NCBI GenBank assembly: GCA_044226485.1
Contig: JBGAGY010000003.1
Span: 372,001-436,000, forward strand
Direction of reading: 5' to 3'
Length of the DNA: 64,000 nt
Origin: UBA6663 sp044226485
Lineage (GTDB): Bacteria > Chloroflexota > Anaerolineae > Anaerolineales > UBA6663
Shown in pieces: positions 9,301-17,608 of the stretch (position 1 is its first letter; the number at the start of each line of letters is the position of its first letter). Below the pieces are notes generated by a model. The model saw only the letters and a list, made by a program, of their open reading frames with translations, did no database searches and was not told the DNA's origin. Both the position numbers and the translations under genes were made by a program.

Positions 9301-9372
9301 TGGCCCCTTTCCCTTCGTCGGTTACAGTTGTGCCACAGTCGCCTCGGCCGGTTCGTCCTGGCCGAGTGGATG

Positions 9373-9381
9373 TGGTTTAAT
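9373..9381 (+). promoter_or_regulatory. Extended -10-like box for the YfhO-flippase gene
   Basis: TGG-TTTAAT (TGN plus a 5/6 match) ends 9 bases before ATG 9391. It lies inside the longer possible frame starting at 9328 and therefore argues for the 9391 start. Confidence 0.4.
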
Positions 9382-9390
9382 CGTTACGCG

Positions 9391-12300
9391 ATGTCGTTCC
9401 TCAAGAAACGCCGCAGCGATTGGCTGGCTGCGGCCCTGTTTCTGGCGCTGCCGCTCATCCTGTACGCCCAGGTGACGATCGGTGGCCGCACCCTCGTCCC
9501 CACCGATAGCCTGACCGAGTTCGAGCCCTACGTCAGCCTCAGCAGCGGAGGCGTGCCGCAGAACTCGCTGCTGCTCGATCTGGCGCTCGAAAATTACCCC
9601 TGGAAGGAGTTCATCCGGAACTCGCTTTCGCAGGGGCAGCTGCCTTTATGGAACCCGTACCTTTTCGGGGGCGTGCCCTTTCTGGCGGCCGGCCAACACT
9701 CGGGCCTCTATCCCTTCACGTGGTTGCACTACATCCTGCCCAACGCGAACGCGTTTGGCTGGTTTGCCGTCAGCCAGTTGTGGCTGGCTGGCCTCGGTGC
9801 ATACCTGTTCCTTCGCCTGCTTGGCCTGCGCCGACCTGCAGCCGTGATCGGCGGCATCGCTTACGAGCTGTGCGGCTTCCTGACGCTCAGCGTCGTCTTC
9901 CCCATGATCGTGGCCACGGCCGCCTGGTTGCCGTGGCTGTTGGCGAGCCTCGAGTTGATCGTGCAGCGGTATCCGTTTCGCGGGCGCCCGGCCACGATTC
10001 CGTGGATGGTGGGCGGCGCGATCGTGATCGGCCTGCAGATCTTCGCCGGCCATGTCGAGATCCTGTACTACAGCCTGATGGTGGCGGCCGGCTACGCGGT
10101 CTGGCGGCTGCCGACGTTGAGATTCGGCGCCGCTCGCCAGTCGTGGTCGGCCGTGCTGCTCCGCGCGCTGGCGATGCTCGGCGTCCCGGTCTTCGGCATG
10201 GCGCTCGGGGCCGTCCAGTTCCTGCCGCTCTACGAGCTCGCAAGCACGAGTTTCCGCGACGGCCGCGCGAGTTATCAACAGGTGCTCGATTGGTCTTTGC
10301 CGGCGCGGCAGATCCTCGTGTTCCTGGTGCCCAACCTGTACGGCAACTCCAGTCACCACGAGTACTTCAACTGGTTCACGCGCGCCTGGACTCCGGCCCT
10401 GGCGGCCAACGGCACGATCGACTGGAGCCTGAAGAACTCGGTTGAGAGCGGCGCGTACCTCGGCATCCTGCCGCTTATGCTCGCGGTTGTGGCGGTGCGG
10501 CGCTGGTGGCGGAATCGACACTTCAGCGGCCGCGTCGACTGGTCGTTCTCGCCCTGGCCCTTCTTCGTCCTGCTGGCGTTGGTCAGCCTGGCCTTCGCTT
10601 TCGGCACGCCCCTTTACGCGCTCATCTTCTGGCTTCCGGGTATCAGCCAGCTCCACTCGCCCTTCCGCTGGGTCTTCCCATTGTCGCTGGCCATCGCCGC
10701 GCTGGCCGCGTACGGCCTCGACGGGCTGCTGCCCGGCGAACGAGACGAGACCGGAAAGGTGCCGCGCTCGTACCACGCTCAACGAATTTGGGGCACTCCG
10801 GATCTTGTCGCCGCGGGCGCGATCCTGGCGGGCATACTGTGTCTCATTTGGCTGGCCGTGACGTACCTGCGGTTCGATCTGTTCGAGTCGATGCTCGAAG
10901 ATCAGCTACATGATCTGGCCCGAGCCTCGGGCACGTTCTGCACGGGCGCGTTGCCGGTGTTGCAGTGCGACACACGCATGTTCCTGTCGTACGTCGGCAC
11001 GTGGATCGGCGCGTTCGCCGGGATCGCCATCGCGTCGGGCCTGGCGCTGCTCAGCCGTCACGTCCAATATGCCTGGCGCGGGCGGCCGCTCTGGGTCATC
11101 GGGCTCGGAGCCGTGCTGGCCTTCGACCTGATGCTGGCGGCCTGGGGATTCGCGCCGGCGGCCGACCCGTCGATCCTCTCGGCGGTACCGCCCTCGGCGG
11201 CCTTCTTGAAGCAGGATCAGGGTCTGTGGCGGATGACGACGTACACGCCCGGCAACCAGACCTCGCCGTACCACGCCAACATCCCCTGGCTGTTCGGTTT
11301 TCAAGACATCCGCGGCTACGACTCGCTCTTCTCCAAACAGTACGCGGACTACATGAACCTGATCCAGCCGCAGTACCAGCTGGATTACAACCGGATCGCG
11401 CCGATCAACGATCCGATCGCGCTCAACTCGCCGCTGCTCGACCTGCTCAACGTCAAGTACGTCGTCAGCGACAGCCTGATCGACAATCCGAAGTACCAAC
11501 TCGTCTACTCCGACGAAGTCAACATCTACCGCAACACGACGGCCGTGGCCCGCGCGTACACGCTGCCCGTCACGACCACGCTCGAGACCGACGATCTGGC
11601 GCGGACTGTCCTCACCTACGATCCACGCTACTTCGTCATGATCGCGCCGGGCGCTGCGGCCACAGCCAGCGCGGACCAACCCGTCGATGTCGGCACGCCT
11701 GCAGCGGGCACGCCTGGCGTCGCGACGGTCACGAGTTATGGCGGCAACGAGGTCTGGATCGACTCGGCGCCGGCGACGCGCAGCTGGCTGATCCTGGGCG
11801 ACACCTACGCCGAAGGTTGGCGCGCCTACGTCCGTCAGATCGGCGGCGCCGACGACACGGAGCGCGAGCTGCCGATCACGCGCGTCAACGGCAACTTCCG
11901 CGGTGTGGTGCTCGAACCGGGTGCGTGGACCGTGCGTTTCCGCTACTCGCCGCTCAGCCTCAGGCTCGGCGCGTTGGCCACCATGCTGGCGGCTATGGTG
12001 CTGCTCTTCATCGGCGGGATCTGGACCTGGCGGCGCGTCTATAGCGACGCGCGGGTCGACACAGGGGCCCGACGGGTCGCGAAGAACGCCCTGGCTCCGA
12101 TGGCGTTGTCTCTGTTCAACCGTATGCTGGACTTCGTCTTCGCGACCTATTCGAACCGCGTCCTCGGCCCGGGTGAGGTCGGCAACTACGCCTACGCCGT
12201 CATCATCTTCGGGTGGTTCGACACTATCACGAACTACGGCCTCAACCTGTTGCTGACCCGCGAGGTCGCCGCTGACAAGGGGCGCGCCAACCGCTGGCTG

Positions 12301-13593
12301 TTGAACACCACAGCGCTGCGTCTCTGGCTTGGGCTTGCTGTCATCCCGTTCTTCGTTGGCGGCCTCCTCGGACTAAACACGCTCGCCGGCCTGGATCTGC
12401 CGTTTGGGATCTCGCTGCAGCCGCTGGATAACAACACACTGCTGGCGATCGGCCTGCTCGTCCTCGCCCAGGCCCCGGGCACGATCAGCACGGGCCTGAC
12501 GGCCCTGTTCTACGCCTACGAGAAGGCCGAGTATCCGGCGGCGATCACGACCGTCACCACGATGCTCAAGATCCTGTTCGGCGTGGCTGCGTTGACGCTC
12601 GGCTACGGCATCGTCGGACTGGCGGCGGCGAGCCTGATCGTCAACGTGCTGACGCTCGCGATGCTCGCCACGCTGGCCTTCCGCCTGTTCTTCGTGCCGC
12701 ATTGGGAGTGGGACTTCTCGGTGCAGCGCCGCGGCCTGCGCGAAGGCTTCCCGCTCATGTTGAACAACCTGTTGGCGGGCTGGTTCAACAAGATCGACTA
12801 CACACTGCTGCGGCCGGTGCGCGGCGCCGTCGAGGTGGGCTGGTATTCGGCAGGCTATCGCTATCTCGACGCCTTCAACATCGTGCCGTCGCTGTTCACG
12901 CTGTCGCTGTTCCCGGTGTTGGCGCGGCAGGCCGAAGGCGAAGACCGGTCGCGGTTGGCCGCCACCTACCACTTCGCCCTGAAGCTCCTCTCCTCTACGG
13001 CCTTGCCCCTGACGGTGTTGGTGACGTTCCTGGCCGAGCCGATGGTCGCGGTTCTGGGCGGCTCACGGTTCCTGCCGAACGGCGCCGTCGCGCTGACGAT
13101 CCTGGCCTGGTCGATGCCGATCGGTTGGATGAACAGCCTGACCAACTACATGCTGATCTCGCTGCGCCAGGAACGAGGTCTCTCGCTTTCGTTCCTGATG
13201 TCCGTGATCTTCAACGTCGTGCTCAACCTGCTGCTGTTAGGTCCGTTCGGCTTTGTGGGCGCGGCGGGCGTTACCATCGCATCAGAGGTCTTCCTCTGCA
13301 TCCTGTTTGCGCATTGGATCAGGCGTTCGTTGGGCGACGTGCCCTGGCTGGCGATGCTGTGGCGGCAGTGGCTGGGTGCGGGGCTGATGGCCGTGATCAT
13401 GGCGGCGCTGTGGCCTCTGTCGGCCTTCGTGGCAGTGCCGGTCGGCATCATCGCCTATCTGGGCGTGCTGCTGCTGACCCGTGCGTTCAACCCATCCGAG
13501 CAAGCGACGCTGATGAGCATCATGCCGGCCGGCCTTCGCAACCGACTCAGCCGCTGGCTCCCGGCCCGCGCAGACACACCGCCTGAAAGGTGA
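9391..13593 (+). CDS. YfhO-type membrane protein fused to an oligosaccharide flippase
   Basis: A single uninterrupted frame of about 1,400 residues. Residues 1 to about 885 resemble YfhO/GT-C-type membrane proteins. They have many helices, conserved loop motifs (PLWNPYLFGGVPFLA, LHSPFRWVF), and an extracytoplasmic beta-rich region ending in GAWTVRFRYSPLSLRLG plus a closing helix. From about residue 890 a complete MATE-like polysaccharide flippase follows (NRVLGPGEVGNYAYAVI, NNLLAGWFNKIDYTLL, GWYSAGYRYLD) with about 12-14 helices. YfhO proteins are linked to glycosylation of envelope polymers and flippases move lipid-linked oligosaccharides. The fusion suggests flipping coupled to extracytoplasmic sugar transfer. 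The start follows a TGG-TTTAAT box, and the MSFLKKRRSDW N-terminus has a good positive-inside profile. Confidence 0.85.
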   Translation: MSFLKKRRSDWLAAALFLALPLILYAQVTIGGRTLVPTDSLTEFEPYVSLSSGGVPQNSLLLDLALENYPWKEFIRNSLSQGQLPLWNPYLFGGVPFLAAGQHSGLYPFTWLHYILPNANAFGWFAVSQLWLAGLGAYLFLRLLGLRRPAAVIGGIAYELCGFLTLSVVFPMIVATAAWLPWLLASLELIVQRYPFRGRPATIPWMVGGAIVIGLQIFAGHVEILYYSLMVAAGYAVWRLPTLRFGAARQSWSAVLLRALAMLGVPVFGMALGAVQFLPLYELASTSFRDGRASYQQVLDWSLPARQILVFLVPNLYGNSSHHEYFNWFTRAWTPALAANGTIDWSLKNSVESGAYLGILPLMLAVVAVRRWWRNRHFSGRVDWSFSPWPFFVLLALVSLAFAFGTPLYALIFWLPGISQLHSPFRWVFPLSLAIAALAAYGLDGLLPGERDETGKVPRSYHAQRIWGTPDLVAAGAILAGILCLIWLAVTYLRFDLFESMLEDQLHDLARASGTFCTGALPVLQCDTRMFLSYVGTWIGAFAGIAIASGLALLSRHVQYAWRGRPLWVIGLGAVLAFDLMLAAWGFAPAADPSILSAVPPSAAFLKQDQGLWRMTTYTPGNQTSPYHANIPWLFGFQDIRGYDSLFSKQYADYMNLIQPQYQLDYNRIAPINDPIALNSPLLDLLNVKYVVSDSLIDNPKYQLVYSDEVNIYRNTTAVARAYTLPVTTTLETDDLARTVLTYDPRYFVMIAPGAAATASADQPVDVGTPAAGTPGVATVTSYGGNEVWIDSAPATRSWLILGDTYAEGWRAYVRQIGGADDTERELPITRVNGNFRGVVLEPGAWTVRFRYSPLSLRLGALATMLAAMVLLFIGGIWTWRRVYSDARVDTGARRVAKNALAPMALSLFNRMLDFVFATYSNRVLGPGEVGNYAYAVIIFGWFDTITNYGLNLLLTREVAADKGRANRWLLNTTALRLWLGLAVIPFFVGGLLGLNTLAGLDLPFGISLQPLDNNTLLAIGLLVLAQAPGTISTGLTALFYAYEKAEYPAAITTVTTMLKILFGVAALTLGYGIVGLAAASLIVNVLTLAMLATLAFRLFFVPHWEWDFSVQRRGLREGFPLMLNNLLAGWFNKIDYTLLRPVRGAVEVGWYSAGYRYLDAFNIVPSLFTLSLFPVLARQAEGEDRSRLAATYHFALKLLSSTALPLTVLVTFLAEPMVAVLGGSRFLPNGAVALTILAWSMPIGWMNSLTNYMLISLRQERGLSLSFLMSVIFNVVLNLLLLGPFGFVGAAGVTIASEVFLCILFAHWIRRSLGDVPWLAMLWRQWLGAGLMAVIMAALWPLSAFVAVPVGIIAYLGVLLLTRAFNPSEQATLMSIMPAGLRNRLSRWLPARADTPPER

Positions 13594-13826
13594 CATCCAT
13601 CAGTAGACTCACCCAAGTGGATATGACACCATTGGGCCAGCCTTCAGAAAGGCGTGCGCGGAGGTTCGGGGATGGCCGACGCGACGCCCACTGAAACGGT
13701 CGTGTGTGCCATACAGGCGGCCCCACGCGCGCTGGACGTGGCCCGACAACAAGGGTCCATGTTTATTGCCGGGGCATTGTCTTACAGCGTCAAAACGCGA
13801 CACCTGGCCACTCACGACCGCGCTTT
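13594..13826 (+). other. Gene-free stretch before a terminator, possible untranslated RNA
   Basis: No convincing reading frame was found between the fusion gene and the terminator at 13827. It is not recognisable as tRNA, tmRNA, SRP RNA, RNase P or 6S RNA by their conserved cores. It may be a long 3' untranslated region or an unidentified small RNA. Confidence 0.3.
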
Positions 13827-13861
13827 GCGGGCCCGGGCAATCGTTCGGGCCCGCCTCTTTT
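13827..13861 (+). terminator. Rho-independent terminator
   Basis: GCGGGCCCG (13827-13835) and CGGGCCCGC (13846-13854) form a perfect 9-bp GC stem, followed by CTCTTTT. It terminates plus-strand transcription 230-270 bases after the YfhO-flippase stop. Confidence 0.75.
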
Positions 13862-13877
13862 AACCGACAACCGGCAA

Positions 13878-13900
13878 GACATCGGGACACTCCCGATGTC
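13878..13900 (-). terminator. Hairpin after the histidine kinase gene
   Basis: GACATCGGGA and TCCCGATGTC form a perfect 10-bp stem with a three-base loop, 12 bases beyond the kinase stop. The downstream minus-strand bases are only weakly T-rich. Confidence 0.5.
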
Positions 13901-13912
13901 TCGTCGTCGCGA

Positions 13913-16216
13913 TTATTCGCCGGCGTGGCCGTTCAACGACTCGCGGTAGGTCTTGCCGGTCAGTGGCAACAACAGGTGGAAGGCGCTGCCGGGGAAGTTG
14001 ACTTCGTCCTGGCCCGTGCTCTCGACCCAGATCTCGCCGCCATGGGCTTCCACGATACCGCGGGCGATCGCCAGGCCCAGGCCTGGCCCCCCGCCCTTGA
14101 ACTTGGTCTTGCCCGAAGAGTGCAGGGCGACTTCTCCAGTCTGATAGAACTTGTCGAAGATCAACTCCTGGTGCTCGGGGTCGATGCCAATGCCCGTGTC
14201 CTGCACCACGATCTCGACGGCGCCGTCGGAGTAGCGCTGACTGTCGGCCGGCATCAGACACCCGTGCACGCTGATCCGCCCGCCATCCGGCGTGAACTTG
14301 ATCGCATTGCCGAGCAAGTGCGCGAAGACCTTGCGAATGGCCTCGGGATCGACGATCACGGAGGGCAGCGTGTCGAGCGACTCGTCAAGGTCGAGGCTGA
14401 GGCGCCGATCGCTCAGGTTCGCGGCCATGTCGTGCACCAGGCGCCGCCACACTTCACAGAGGGCCGTCGGCCGCTGCGTGAGGCCAAGCGCCCGGTTGTC
14501 GACCATGGCCATGTCGAGCATGGATTCGACGAGCTCCTGCATCCGCTCGGCCCCGGCTTTCAGGCCGCGCACCATGGTGTGATGGTCCGGGCTCGTCAGG
14601 AATTCGGTGTCTTGCGCCAGGATCTGGCTGTAGCCAAGCAAGATCCCCATCGGCGTCCGCAGCTCGTGCGACACCACGGCGATGAAGTCCGACTTGGCCT
14701 GGTCGAGGCGCTCGAGTCGGTTGCGGGTGCGCTCGAGCTCGGTGTTGGTGGAGCGCAGGTCGCGGTTGAGCGCGACAAGGTTATCGACCAGGCGGACGTT
14801 TTCGAGCGCCACGGTGGTCTGATCGGCGAGCGTGCTGAGGAGGGTCAGATCCTCGTCGAAGTAACGATCGTGTGTGGCCTTCGGACCCAGGGCGAAGAGG
14901 CCGATCCAGCGGCCCTTGGAGTACACGGGCACGAAGACGTCGATGTCGAGCCGCTGCAGCCAGGCGCGTTCGTCTTCTACCATGTCGCTGAAACGCGGGA
15001 GCAAGTCGATATCGTATTGGGTCAGCGGCCGGAACTCGCTGTCGAGGTATTGGACGACCGGGTTGCTCGCCGACAACTCGGCCGGCTCGAGATCGTCACC
15101 GAGAGCACCGATGATGCGCAGCAAGAAACGCCGCTCGAGCATCGGCTCCGATCCGTTCGGCGCGGCGTGGCCCGCGATCTCGTCGACCAGGAACATGGCG
15201 GCACGGTTGACGCCCAACGTGTCGCGGAACATCCCCAGCGACACGCGCGCGAGTTGTTGGGCATCGAGGATGTTGCTGACCGCCATGCTGTAGTCGCGCA
15301 CGAGCCGCGCCGGGTCGTAGCCCTCGCGCGAGATCAGCCAGTTCGCGATGCGCCGCGCGACGGCCACGATGCGCATGGACACCAGCGCGAGCGCCGCCAC
15401 AAGCCCGACCGACAACGGCAGGATCAACGGCGACGTCGGTTGATAGACGAAGTTGATCCAGGTGGAGCCGATCGCGTAGGCCGCGCCGATCACGCCCAAC
15501 GCCAGGCCGTAGGCCAGAACGCCACGCGAGAGCTGGCGCACGTCGGGCAGCGTGTAGAGCAGCACCGCGATCGTCGCGATCGACACGCCGACGAAGTGCA
15601 CGGCAGCGCCCACCACCCACTGTCCCGCGAACAGCAACGCATCGCCGATGAGGATGCCGTAGAGGGCCGGCAGCCAGTACGTGATGCGATTGCGATGCAG
15701 CGGCTGCGAGGCGGCGCGAAACGCGAGCAATGTGCTGAACGTCGCGGCGAACAGGGCGACGCCCCACCCCAACATGCTCAGCCAGATCAGGGCCTGGGCT
15801 CGTGAGATCACCACGTCGCCGACCAGCAGATAAATATCCTGCTGCAGAGCGAAGTACATGTCGAGGCCGAACACCGTCAGCCCGAACAGCGCATAGGTGA
15901 TCACGATCCAGCGCCGAGGTTGAGGCTGGCGCAGGAAGCTGCGGGTCAACAGGAGGAAGAGCCCGGCCAGCCAGAACGAGGAATGGAAGGGGCCGCGCGC
16001 CAACACCGGCCAGGGCAACCCCGACAGCCACAGCGACGGCGCCGTCAGGTTGCCGAGCACGGCCACACCCGATCCAAACAGGTAGCCCGCTAACGCATAG
16101 GACCCGATGCCGTAGCGCCAGCGATTCCATAGGGCAACGCCGGCCGCGGCGGCATATACCGCAACCATGAAGGTCAGGCCGAATTGGGCCGCTTCGACGG
16201 GGATCAGTACTCCCAT
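13913..16216 (-). CDS. Membrane-bound GAF-domain sensor histidine kinase
   Basis: A 767-residue sensor kinase. The N-terminal region has about eight hydrophobic segments (roughly residues 5-290), then a GAF-type domain (about 330-500, VPVYSKGRWIGLFALG), a HisKA domain with SHELRTPMG (phospho-His517) and an HATPase domain (N box NAIKFTPDGG, DTGIGI, GPGLGLAIARG). No response regulator is adjacent, so it is an orphan kinase. The start at 16216 is preferred over the in-frame GTG at 16261 because a promoter-like element (TTCCCA, 17-base spacer, TGG-TACAAG) overlaps the longer frame and ends 10 bases before this ATG. Confidence 0.9.
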   Translation of the reverse strand: MGVLIPVEAAQFGLTFMVAVYAAAAGVALWNRWRYGIGSYALAGYLFGSGVAVLGNLTAPSLWLSGLPWPVLARGPFHSSFWLAGLFLLLTRSFLRQPQPRRWIVITYALFGLTVFGLDMYFALQQDIYLLVGDVVISRAQALIWLSMLGWGVALFAATFSTLLAFRAASQPLHRNRITYWLPALYGILIGDALLFAGQWVVGAAVHFVGVSIATIAVLLYTLPDVRQLSRGVLAYGLALGVIGAAYAIGSTWINFVYQPTSPLILPLSVGLVAALALVSMRIVAVARRIANWLISREGYDPARLVRDYSMAVSNILDAQQLARVSLGMFRDTLGVNRAAMFLVDEIAGHAAPNGSEPMLERRFLLRIIGALGDDLEPAELSASNPVVQYLDSEFRPLTQYDIDLLPRFSDMVEDERAWLQRLDIDVFVPVYSKGRWIGLFALGPKATHDRYFDEDLTLLSTLADQTTVALENVRLVDNLVALNRDLRSTNTELERTRNRLERLDQAKSDFIAVVSHELRTPMGILLGYSQILAQDTEFLTSPDHHTMVRGLKAGAERMQELVESMLDMAMVDNRALGLTQRPTALCEVWRRLVHDMAANLSDRRLSLDLDESLDTLPSVIVDPEAIRKVFAHLLGNAIKFTPDGGRISVHGCLMPADSQRYSDGAVEIVVQDTGIGIDPEHQELIFDKFYQTGEVALHSSGKTKFKGGGPGLGLAIARGIVEAHGGEIWVESTGQDEVNFPGSAFHLLLPLTGKTYRESLNGHAGE

Positions 16217-16226
16217 GGGCGAACTA

Positions 16227-16255
16227 CTTGTACCATGCCTTACGTAAGATGGGAA
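16227..16255 (-). promoter_or_regulatory. Promoter-like element of the GAF histidine kinase
   Basis: On the minus strand TTCCCA (16255-16250), a 17-base spacer and TACAAG (16232-16227) with a preceding TGG. The spacing to ATG 16216 leaves almost no leader. Confidence 0.35.
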
Positions 16256-16315
16256 TGACACCTGGGTGCTAATGGGGAAAAACCCTCATCACACCGAAAA
16301 CGGCCGAAAACTTAC

Positions 16316-16333
16316 CCTGGATCCGGATCCAGG
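16316..16333. terminator. Perfect 18-base palindrome after the M23 gene
   Basis: CCTGGATCCGGATCCAGG is fully self-complementary and begins 3 bases after the M23 stop codon on the minus strand. With no loop bases it would form a short hairpin of about 7 bp. It may be a terminator core or a protein-binding palindrome. Confidence 0.4.
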
Positions 16334-16335
16334 CG

Positions 16336-17607
16336 TTAACGGACGATCAGCGCCATCGGCCGCTGGTTGGGCCGGTTCACCTGTCCGCTGGCATCGCTGA
16401 CGAAAACCTTCCACAAATAGGCCCCGGGCGCCAACTTTGGCGTCGTCCAGCAGGTGCCGGCCTGCCAGCCACTATCTGCCTGAGTGGCCTCCGGTCCTGT
16501 CGAAACCGCCGCCTCGGGATCCCGGACGATGAACGCTCGGTACGCCAGCGGAGCCGGCCCCGCCTCAGGGGCCACGGCCCAGCACAACTCGGCCCGACCT
16601 GTGCGCACCGCGTAATTGCTTGGGCTGACGAACGTGGGGTTGATCAGTATCGATCCGTCGACTCCGGTCACCAGCGGCGTTGTCTCGACCGACACCTGCA
16701 GGCTGGTCGAGCGGAGCAGTGGAGCCAGGGACTGGGTCTGCAACGCGAGCGCCAATTCCGTCCGCCCGGCTGTCGGTCTGGCCGTGACCGGCACCGCAAA
16801 GACCGCCCAACCGGCGGCCTGGCGGGTCGGTTGCACCACAGTGGTCCCGACCAGAAGCGTGTCTGTGGCGCTCAAACCGGCCCGCACTGCAATGGGCACG
16901 CTTATCGCCGCGCCCGGGGCCAGGCGCACCCGCCAGGGGGTCTGCCAGGCCGGTCCCCAGGTCGTGGCGGCCTGAAGCGGAAGCCAATCCGGCAGGTCCG
17001 CCGGCGGGTCGACAAGATCGAGCGCGCTCCAGGCTCGATTGGTGGAGATCGCCAACCCGCTCACCAGGTCTTGCCGTTCGATACCGGTGACGTCCACGCA
17101 GGCGCGCTGGACGATGTCGGGCTGGACCCAGAAGTGGAGGTGCGCCTGGGCGGTGCCCGTGTGCCCTGCGTAGCCGAGCACATCGCCGCGTCGCACGGCG
17201 CTTTCACGCGGGACCACCACCCGCGCAAGATGCATGTAGCCGCTCACCCGGCCGTCGGCATGCCTCACCATCAGCATGCGACCGGTGTTCTCGCGCGTGC
17301 CGACGAAGAACACGACACCATCGGCCGGTGCGAGCACGGGCACGTTCTCCATCGAAGCCGAGATCGGCGTGTAATCAAGCGCGCAGCTGTTTTCGTAGTA
17401 GCCGCATTCGTGGTCGAAGGCCGAGGCCGAGTCGCAAGGGCCGCGCGTGATGCGCCAGGCTCCGGCCGGAAGCGGCAATCGCCAACCCTGCCAGGTCGGG
17501 TCGCTGGCCGTCCTCGGCGCGTCCATCGACCGTGCGTTAGCTGGAGCGACGACCAGGAGGCCGCACACAAGCGCCATTAAGGCGCGTTGGTATAATCCCG
17601 AGATCAT
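16336..17607 (-). CDS. Secreted M23-like peptidase with C-terminal beta domains
   Basis: A 423-residue exported protein. The signal peptide is MISGLYQRALMALVCGLLVV with cleavage near PANARS. Residues about 45-180 are a LytM/M23-type domain (ALDYTP, VLAPADGVVFFVG, VRHADGRVSGYMHL, AQAHLHFWVQ). Of the M23 zinc motifs, HLHF is present, while the first HxxxD is read as ENSCALDY, where the His is not evident, so hydrolytic activity is uncertain. The rest is beta-rich and ends in a fibronectin-like FVSDASGQVNRP segment. It is divergent from an L,D-transpeptidase gene with one base between start codons, consistent with a shared cell-wall role. An upstream in-frame start would overlap that gene. Confidence 0.8.
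   Translation of the reverse strand: MISGLYQRALMALVCGLLVVAPANARSMDAPRTASDPTWQGWRLPLPAGAWRITRGPCDSASAFDHECGYYENSCALDYTPISASMENVPVLAPADGVVFFVGTRENTGRMLMVRHADGRVSGYMHLARVVVPRESAVRRGDVLGYAGHTGTAQAHLHFWVQPDIVQRACVDVTGIERQDLVSGLAISTNRAWSALDLVDPPADLPDWLPLQAATTWGPAWQTPWRVRLAPGAAISVPIAVRAGLSATDTLLVGTTVVQPTRQAAGWAVFAVPVTARPTAGRTELALALQTQSLAPLLRSTSLQVSVETTPLVTGVDGSILINPTFVSPSNYAVRTGRAELCWAVAPEAGPAPLAYRAFIVRDPEAAVSTGPEATQADSGWQAGTCWTTPKLAPGAYLWKVFVSDASGQVNRPNQRPMALIVR
17588..17596 (+). promoter_or_regulatory. Extended -10 of the L,D-transpeptidase gene
   Basis: TGG-TATAAT (perfect hexamer with TGN) lies inside the 5' end of the divergent M23 gene and ends 12 bases before ATG 17609. The leader would be only about five bases. 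Confidence 0.5.
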
Positions 17608-17608
17608 T

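Noticed and set aside
9328..9390. Upstream start for the YfhO-flippase gene (MCHSRLG)
   Set aside because: The added 21 residues look non-coding, and a TGG-TTTAAT box lies within them.
13706..15805. A 699-codon open frame on the plus strand opposite the GAF histidine kinase
   Set aside because: The kinase domains on the minus strand are unambiguous. The antisense frame is a GC-bias product with no family match, rich in His, Arg and Gly.
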